A stretch of 64,000 bases of DNA from Deltaproteobacteria bacterium (lineage in GTDB: Bacteria > Myxococcota_A > UBA9042 > PHBI01): contig JACKFA010000003.1 in the NCBI GenBank assembly GCA_020632715.1, positions 62,001 through 126,000 of the forward strand, written 5' to 3'. Each line of letters starts with the position of its first letter. The first letter of the stretch is position 1. Of this stretch, positions 58,248 through 64,000 are shown in pieces. The position numbers were made by a program, and so were the translations under genes. Under the pieces are notes generated by a model. It did no database searches. It saw only the letters and a program-made list of their open reading frames with translations, and was not told the DNA's origin.

Positions 58248-61200
58248 TCAGCGGTAGAGCGCCACCTTGTAGTCGAGGAGCTGCGAGCCGCCGCAGTTGA
58301 TGCGGTACTCGAGGCCGTTCGTGTTGGCGCCGGCGATGATAGCCCGGCCGGAGTTGCCCGTGCCGATCGTGACGCCGCTCGACGCCGACGCCTGGGCGCA
58401 GGCGTCCTGTCCGTTGGTGCTCGTGAAGTAGATGCTCGTCGTCCAGTTCGTGGTCACCACCGTCGAGATCGAGGTCCCGTTGATGTACGCCCGGCTCGGC
58501 CACCCCGTGAACGTCCCGATGCCGACCAGATAGAGGTCGTCGACGAGCACGCCGCTCGCGTCCCACGCCCTCACGCGGAGGCGCGTCGCGCCGAGGCAGT
58601 TGTTCGCGAAGGTGTCGGTGACGTCGTCGCCGCTCGTGTTCAGGAAGCCCGCGCACTGCGACCACCCCGAGGGCGGCGCGGGGTCGACGTAGGCGCTGCT
58701 CGCGATGAGCGTGGTCCCGCCGACGTTGCAGTTCGTCGTCGACCCGTTCGAGCAGGTCGGGACGTACACGGTGACGTCCGCCTCGGCCACGTTGCCGAGC
58801 GCGTCCGTGACCCGCACGACCGCGGCCCCCGCGCTCGCCGGCGGCGTGTAGGTCGCGCCGGCGAAGGAGCCGCCGCCGCTCACGACGGTATAGGTGTAGG
58901 GCGCCGCCCCTCCCGACGCCGTGAAGAGCTGCGTCTGCGACGCGGAGAGCGTGACGGGCGACGGGGAGAGCGAGAGCTGCGACACGACCGTGACGGTCGC
59001 GTCCGCGTGGGCGCCGCTCGCGTCCGTCACGCGGACGAGGTAGATGCCGGGCGCCGCCGGCGCCGTGTAGGTGCTGCCCGCGACCGAGCCACCGGCGACC
59101 GAGATCGCGCTGAACACGTACGGCGCCTTGCCGCCGCTCGCCGTGAGCGCCCGCGACGCGCCCGGGTTGATCGCGAACGCGCTCGGCGTCATCGCGAGGC
59201 CGCCCGCGCGGAGCCAGAGCGACTGCCACCGGCGGTCGAACGTGGCGACGCCGTAGCCGTCGAGGTAGCGGATCGGGTCGTGGGCGCCGTCGACGTACTG
59301 GCCCGTCGGGACGACCTGCATGAACCAGCAGTTGATGCTGTCCCCCGAGTCGACGTCGGTCGCCATGCTGACGCCCTGGTAGCCGTTGTGGAGGCCGTTG
59401 AAGCCGCCGCAGGTGACCGACTGCTCGCCCGCGACGAGGGAGTAGTCGCTCCCGTCGGTCGCCGCCGTGAAGGGATCGTGGCACTGCTGCCAGGCGGTCG
59501 TGTGCGACGGCGCCGCCGTCCAGTCCTCGAGCTCGCCGTCGCCGACCGCGAAGCGATAGGTGTAGCAGCCGCCGTCGCCGACGAACGCGGCCCGGTGGGC
59601 GAGGATCGAGTAGTTCTCCGCGAGCGGCGTCGCCGCGTTGAGCCCCTGCCAGTCGCCCAGCGAGAAGAAGTGCGGCCAGGTGGCGCTCTCGACCTTGGTC
59701 CAGCCGCCGCCGTCCGAGGTCATGTCGCAGTAGACGAGGAGCGCCTCGATCGGCCCGCTCCCGTCGGGGTCGACGCGGTACACGCCGTCGCCGGTGGAGC
59801 CCGTGTAGGCGTAGCCCGGGACCGCCGGGCGGAGGTACTCGTCGCAGCGCTTGGCCACGCTCTCGTCGGCGAAGCGGCCAGGATCCGCCTCGGTCCTCGC
59901 GCCGGTGATGCCGATCGGCGCGACCGGGGCGAGCACCTCGAGGGTCCCCGCGACCGAGAGCGACCCCGCGACCGCGATCTGTCCGGGCGAGCCCTGCGAC
60001 GTCGTGCCCGCCGTGCCGACCGGGGTGAGCGACCCCTCGCGGACGAGGACCTGCCCGTCGACGTAGACGCCCGCGTTGCCGCGGACCTCGAGGCGGTCGA
60101 GATCGTAGAAGGGGCGCCACGCCTTGCCGCTGCTGGTCACGGTCGCGAGGTCGATGCCGTCCGTCTCGAGCGTGAAGACGCTCCCGTTCACGGCCGCGAT
60201 CGGGAAGTACGTGACGCCCGCGAGCGAGCCGGACTGCGTCGTGTTGGGGTTCACCGCGTAGCCGACCGGCGACCAGTTGCCATAGGTCGACTGCGACGCC
60301 GAGGCGAACGTCGTGGCCGTGGGCGCGCCGTTGACCGTCGAGCCGCCGCTGAAGGGCAGCGGCGTCAGGTTCGACGCGAGCGTCTGGCCGGCGTTGTCGA
60401 CGAGGAGCGTCCGCACGCCCGCGACGTCGAGGAAGAGCGTGCCGGCGCCGGACGCGTACGTGGACGTCGACACGCTCATCGCGCCGCCCCGGACCTCGGC
60501 CACGCCGGTCAGCGTCGGGTCGAGGAGCACGCCCTCCACGCGGTCGCTGGCGATGACGGCAGCAGCGCCGCCGCCGCCGCCGTACTGCTCGCGGGATCCG
60601 AGGCTCGACTGCCCGGTGTTGATGTACGTCCCGGCGCCACCCGAGACCTGGAGCGCACCGTTCACGAGGCGGACCACCGGCGCCTCGAGGGTGATGGCGC
60701 CGCCCGCGCCGCCCGGCGCGTAGGTCGCGTCGAGGCCACGGGCCTCGACGGGGCCGTCGAGATCGATGAGCGACGCGGCGACGACGTGGATGGCGCCGCC
60801 GCCTGCGCCGCCCGGGTTCGTCACGGTGCGGGTGCAGGTGGAATAGTAGTAGCCGTTCCAGCAGCAGTTGACGCAGGAGTAGGTGTAGTAGCCGCCGCCG
60901 CCGCTCGCGCCGGCCCACGTCGGGCGGAAGATGTCGTCGTAGCTCCGCCGGTTCGTGTAGCTGTCGTTCACGTTGATGCCGACGTGGCTCCCGCCCTGGC
61001 GTTGCGAGGCCCTGAGGGCGTTGCTCGGCGCGTAGCCGGTGCCGCCCGCGTCCCCCGGGTAGCCCTTGCCGTCGACGTCGAGGACGGCGCCGTCCGCGAC
61101 GCGCACCACGTCCGCCTCGACGCGCAGGACGCGCTGCTCGCCGAGCACCTTGCCGTGCTGGCTGTGCGTGCCGGCGGTCGGGTCGTTCGGGCCGCCGCTC

Positions 61201-64000
61201 CCCGTGAGGAGCACCGTGCCGCCCGCGAAGAGGCCATCGGGCGCGTCCGCGTCGCCCTCGATGCCGGTCTCCTCGAAGCGCGTCCCGCCCGAGAACGCGA
61301 CGTCGTGGTCGACGTCCATGAGGCGGAACCAGACGTCCCCCTCGGGGCCGTCGAACGACGCGCTGTCGGCGACGCAGGTGTCGACGCGCAGATCGGCCGA
61401 CTGCGTGCCGACGAGCGCGTGCGTGACGACGAGATCGCCCGTTCGGGTCGAGCCGCCTACGAGCGCGACCGAGTCCGCCGTCAGCGAGCCGCCGGGCATG
61501 TCGACGGTGACGCCGCTGAAGGTCACGGCGCCGCTCACGACGACGTCGCCGCTCCCCGCGAGGATGGCGGTGCCGCTGAGCGAGAGATCCCCGAGCACGT
61601 CGAGCGTTCCCTTCACGGTGAGCGTGCCGCTCGCCGCGGCGAGCGCGTTCACCCGCAGGTCGCCCACGCTCGCCGACCCGCCGTACGCGAGGTCGAAGCG
61701 CGGGGCGTTCGTCCCCTGGCCGACGAGGCGCGTCACCTCGAGCCGCGACTGCGGCCCGGTCAGCGAGAGCGCCGTCACGTCGTTCAGGTCGAGGGCCGTC
61801 ACGTGCACGCCGCCGCCCGCCGCGAACTGCGTGGCCGCGCCGTGCCAGTTGCCGGCGTCCACGTAGATCTCCGCGTCGCCCGCGAGCTGCGCGTTGCCGC
61901 GCACCGTGAGCGTGTCGAAGCGGTAGTGCGGGATGTACGTGTCCCCGCCGGCCGCGACGCCGCTCGCGTCGCCCGTCACGACCAGCGCCGAGGCCGTCGC
62001 GCTCGCGACCGGGAACACCGCGTCGTCGCCGAGGGTCGCCGTGACGGCGCCGACCGGCTGGCCGACGCGCGGGTTCACGAGGAAGCCCACGGGCGCGAGC
62101 GTCGCCGTGAAGCCGCCCGTCGTGCTCGTGAGCGTGGTCGCGCCGGCGCCCGCGCTGTAGGCGACGCCGCTCGCTGCCCAACTGCCCTGGCCCTGGAACA
62201 CGACCGGCGTGCTGTCGACCTGCGTCGTGACCTGGCCGCCGTTGTCGACGACGAGGTGGCCCCAGCTGTCGCGCGCGGTGCTCATGAGGAAGAGCGTGCC
62301 CGCGCCGGCGTAGTCGCCGCCGAGCCCGCCCATGGCCTTCGCGCGGTCCCACGGCGCGTCGCCCGCGGCCTCGCCGGCGAGCGTCGGCGCGATGAGCGCG
62401 ATGCCGCCGCCTCCGCCCGCGTAGTTGTTGGTGCCGGCGCCGTTGCCGCCGTTCGCCGCGAGGTCCGCGGTCACCGCGAGGTCGAGCGCGTGGTCGGCCG
62501 TCGCGAGGATGGCGCCGCCGGCGCCGCCCGCCGCGTTGCTCCCGGCGCCGCCGTTGGCGAGGACGTCGCCCGCGAGCGTCAGGTCGTGCCCGGCATGGAG
62601 CCGCACGACGCCGCCGCCGGCGCCGCCGTTCGCGGTGCCGCCGCCGCCGGCGCCCGGGAGCGACGGGGCCCAGTAGGCGTCGTAGGTCGGCTTCCGCGCC
62701 GTGTAGGGCGAGGCCGCGCCGCCGAGGCCGAGGTGGCTCCCGCCGACGCTCAGCGCCCCCACGAGCGACGCGGCCGGCGCGGCGTTCCCGCGGTAGCCGC
62801 GGCCGCTCACCGTGATGGTGGCGCCGTCCGCGAGGGTGAGGTCGCCCCCGGCCTCGACGTTCGCGCGGTAGACGGTCCCCGTCGCCGGGACCGCGTCGTG
62901 GGTGAGCGTGAACGTGGCACCCGCGAGCGTCAGCGCGTTCCCGGCCGACAGGCCGTCCGGGACCCCGCCCGGGAGGCCCGTCGCGTAGCCGTGGAGCTCG
63001 ATCTGCGTGTCCGTGAGCGTCATGTCGTGGCCGGCGCGGATCGCCTCGGCCTCGACGACGCCGCCGGTCCAGCTCACGTCGTTCGTGACCTCGATGAGGT
63101 CGCACCCCGGCGACCCCGCGGTCAGCGCGTGATCGTCGCAGCTCGTGCCCGTGAGGACGAGGTCGCCGGTGACGTGGAGGCGGTGCACGTCCTTCAGCGC
63201 CATCCCGGACGCCGTCAGGCTCGTCGTGGCGAGCTCGGGCAGGCGCAGGGTCCCGCTCCAGTCGACCGGGTTCCACGCCGGGTCGAGCGTGGTCCCGTCG
63301 GCGTCCTTCGGCACGTCGAAGCGGCTGTTCGGCCCCGTGAACGTGAGATCGGTCACCCCCGCGAGGTCGAGGTAGGGCGCGACGAGCCCGCCCCCGAGCG
63401 CCCAAGTGGTCGCGGGCGGCGTGAAGTCGGCCTCGTCGACGCGCACGTGCGCGCCGGTCAGGAGGTGCGCGTTGCCGCGGATGGCGAGGCGGTCGAAGCG
63501 GTAGTAGCTCGCGTAGGCCTGCCCGGCGAAGGGTGCGGCGTCCCCGTCGAGCGTCAGCGTCGACGCCGCCGTGGCCGTCACCGCGCGGAGCGTCTCGTCC
63601 CCGAGCCCCGGCGTCTCGCCGGTCGCGACGAGGCGGATCGTCTGGCGGCTGTTCGGGCGCGGGCCCGTGAGCGTCGCGCCCGAGACGGTGAGCGTCTGGC
63701 CGGTCGCCGCGGTGATGGTGCCGACCGGGAGCCACGGGAGCTCGGTCGAGTCGTCCTGCGTGCCCGTGGCGCCCTTGTTGTCGACGAGGAGGTCCCCGTC
63801 GGCGCCGCCCGCGCGGAGCGAGATGGTGCCGGCGCCGCCCGCGATCGTGCCCTGATCCCCGCCGCTCGCGTCGAGGTTCGCCCAGGGCGCCGTCCCGGTG
63901 AGCGGCGCGCCCGCGAAGGCCGTCGCCGCCTCGAGCGCGACGCAGCCGCCGCCGCCGGGCTCGTAGGAGCTGTTCGCCGTGTCGCCGCCGCGCGCCGCGA
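58248..64000 (-). CDS. Giant secreted repeat protein with fibrinogen-like and Ig-like domains (5' end outside window)
   Basis: At least 1917 residues; the frame is open without stops to the window edge, so the start is missing. It has tandem beta-helix-like repeats ('YYRFDRLAIRGNAHLL', 'HYRFDTLTVRGNAQL', 'FYDLDRLEVRGNAGVYV', each preceded by 'VGAVTATLGDDAVFPVASA' style segments), Gly/Ala-rich stretches (GGAGGAILA, YAGGGGGIALIAP), and then a fibrinogen-C-like module ('GVYRVDPDGSGPIEALLVYCDMTSDGGGWTK', with Cys-rich continuation). Two Ig-like repeats ('INPGASRALTASGGKAPYVFSAIS', 'SPSPVTLSASQTQLFTASGGAAPYTYTVVS') and a Cys-containing terminal domain ending DYKVALYR follow. No MYXO-CTERM or LPXTG tail. 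Likely a surface adhesin. Confidence 0.82.
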   Translation of the reverse strand, partial: AARGGDTANSSYEPGGGGCVALEAATAFAGAPLTGTAPWANLDASGGDQGTIAGGAGTISLRAGGADGDLLVDNKGATGTQDDSTELPWLPVGTITAATGQTLTVSGATLTGPRPNSRQTIRLVATGETPGLGDETLRAVTATAASTLTLDGDAAPFAGQAYASYYRFDRLAIRGNAHLLTGAHVRVDEADFTPPATTWALGGGLVAPYLDLAGVTDLTFTGPNSRFDVPKDADGTTLDPAWNPVDWSGTLRLPELATTSLTASGMALKDVHRLHVTGDLVLTGTSCDDHALTAGSPGCDLIEVTNDVSWTGGVVEAEAIRAGHDMTLTDTQIELHGYATGLPGGVPDGLSAGNALTLAGATFTLTHDAVPATGTVYRANVEAGGDLTLADGATITVSGRGYRGNAAPAASLVGALSVGGSHLGLGGAASPYTARKPTYDAYWAPSLPGAGGGGTANGGAGGGVVRLHAGHDLTLAGDVLANGGAGSNAAGGAGGAILATADHALDLAVTADLAANGGNGAGTNNYAGGGGGIALIAPTLAGEAAGDAPWDRAKAMGGLGGDYAGAGTLFLMSTARDSWGHLVVDNGGQVTTQVDSTPVVFQGQGSWAASGVAYSAGAGATTLTSTTGGFTATLAPVGFLVNPRVGQPVGAVTATLGDDAVFPVASATASALVVTGDASGVAAGGDTYIPHYRFDTLTVRGNAQLAGDAEIYVDAGNWHGAATQFAAGGGVHVTALDLNDVTALSLTGPQSRLEVTRLVGQGTNAPRFDLAYGGSASVGDLRVNALAAASGTLTVKGTLDVLGDLSLSGTAILAGSGDVVVSGAVTFSGVTVDMPGGSLTADSVALVGGSTRTGDLVVTHALVGTQSADLRVDTCVADSASFDGPEGDVWFRLMDVDHDVAFSGGTRFEETGIEGDADAPDGLFAGGTVLLTGSGGPNDPTAGTHSQHGKVLGEQRVLRVEADVVRVADGAVLDVDGKGYPGDAGGTGYAPSNALRASQRQGGSHVGINVNDSYTNRRSYDDIFRPTWAGASGGGGYYTYSCVNCCWNGYYYSTCTRTVTNPGGAGGGAIHVVAASLIDLDGPVEARGLDATYAPGGAGGAITLEAPVVRLVNGALQVSGGAGTYINTGQSSLGSREQYGGGGGAAAVIASDRVEGVLLDPTLTGVAEVRGGAMSVSTSTYASGAGTLFLDVAGVRTLLVDNAGQTLASNLTPLPFSGGSTVNGAPTATTFASASQSTYGNWSPVGYAVNPNTTQSGSLAGVTYFPIAAVNGSVFTLETDGIDLATVTSSGKAWRPFYDLDRLEVRGNAGVYVDGQVLVREGSLTPVGTAGTTSQGSPGQIAVAGSLSVAGTLEVLAPVAPIGITGARTEADPGRFADESVAKRCDEYLRPAVPGYAYTGSTGDGVYRVDPDGSGPIEALLVYCDMTSDGGGWTKVESATWPHFFSLGDWQGLNAATPLAENYSILAHRAAFVGDGGCYTYRFAVGDGELEDWTAAPSHTTAWQQCHDPFTAATDGSDYSLVAGEQSVTCGGFNGLHNGYQGVSMATDVDSGDSINCWFMQVVPTGQYVDGAHDPIRYLDGYGVATFDRRWQSLWLRAGGLAMTPSAFAINPGASRALTASGGKAPYVFSAISVAGGSVAGSTYTAPAAPGIYLVRVTDASGAHADATVTVVSQLSLSPSPVTLSASQTQLFTASGGAAPYTYTVVSGGGSFAGATYTPPASAGAAVVRVTDALGNVAEADVTVYVPTCSNGSTTNCNVGGTTLIASSAYVDPAPPSGWSQCAGFLNTSGDDVTDTFANNCLGATRLRVRAWDASGVLVDDLYLVGIGTFTGWPSRAYINGTSISTVVTTNWTTSIYFTSTNGQDACAQASASSGVTIGTGNSGRAIIAGANTNGLEYRINCGGSQLLDYKVALYR

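Noticed and set aside
57580..63735. A 2051-codon open frame on the minus strand in another frame of the giant surface protein gene
   Set aside because: Arg/His/Gly/Pro-rich without any domain, an artefact of extreme GC content; the frame at 58248-64000 has clear repeats and domains.

Overview
The window is very GC-rich (third codon positions almost always G or C) and reads as a chromosome segment of a myxobacterium-like organism (phylum Myxococcota). Supporting signs are two secreted Cys-rich proteins ending in MYXO-CTERM-type tails (Gly/Cys patch, hydrophobic helix, Arg cluster), three large Hanks-type Ser/Thr kinases with fused sensor or scaffold domains, PEGA-domain proteins, many lipoproteins, and a TonB-like protein. 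No phage, integrase, transposase, CRISPR array or rRNA was found. Species cannot be told from the sequence.

Layout. 0.1-5 kb: secreted arylsulfotransferase-like protein, then a folD-kinase operon on the minus strand. 4.97-5.30 kb: two tandem structured palindromic elements, the most unusual signal here. 5.3-12.5 kb (minus): membrane metallopeptidase, TonB-like protein, secreted peptidylarginine-deiminase-like protein, the selenocysteine tRNA gene selC, and a secreted CotH-kinase protein. 12.9-16.4 kb (plus): MarC, then an overlapping DNA methylase-MazG-MoeA operon. 16.4-19.4 kb: a 31-residue peptide gene with a perfect ribosome binding site, an ATP-grasp enzyme, a GNAT, a small unknown and HolC. 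19.4-19.7 kb: tandem palindromic repeats and a 29-bp perfect inverted repeat. 19.7-29.8 kb: PEGA/barrel protein, RlmL-like methylase, GNAT, beta-propeller lipoprotein, a heterodimeric ABC exporter and a secreted unknown. 30-38 kb: transketolase and a tight run of secretin-domain, lipoprotein and M19 dipeptidase genes, then TPR, unknown and YciO genes. 38-52.4 kb: lipoproteins, a 1308-residue kinase/ATPase/TPR protein, Rrf2 regulator, rpmB, MBL hydrolase, fdhD, mobA, and an operon joining a TPR membrane protein, a periplasmic binding protein and a PEGA kinase. 52.4-64 kb: TrmK-like, YceI, TtcA, PECR-like SDR, an unknown HExxH protein, a Nudix hydrolase and most of a giant surface protein whose start lies outside the window.

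Working together. moeA, mobA and fdhD supply molybdenum cofactor maturation for a formate dehydrogenase; with selC this suggests a selenocysteine-containing formate dehydrogenase elsewhere in the genome (inference). The three kinases, the Rrf2 regulator and the binding-protein operon are signalling modules. A 'CACGGAG' palindrome family occurs twice, each time between convergent gene ends, where it may stop transcription in both directions.
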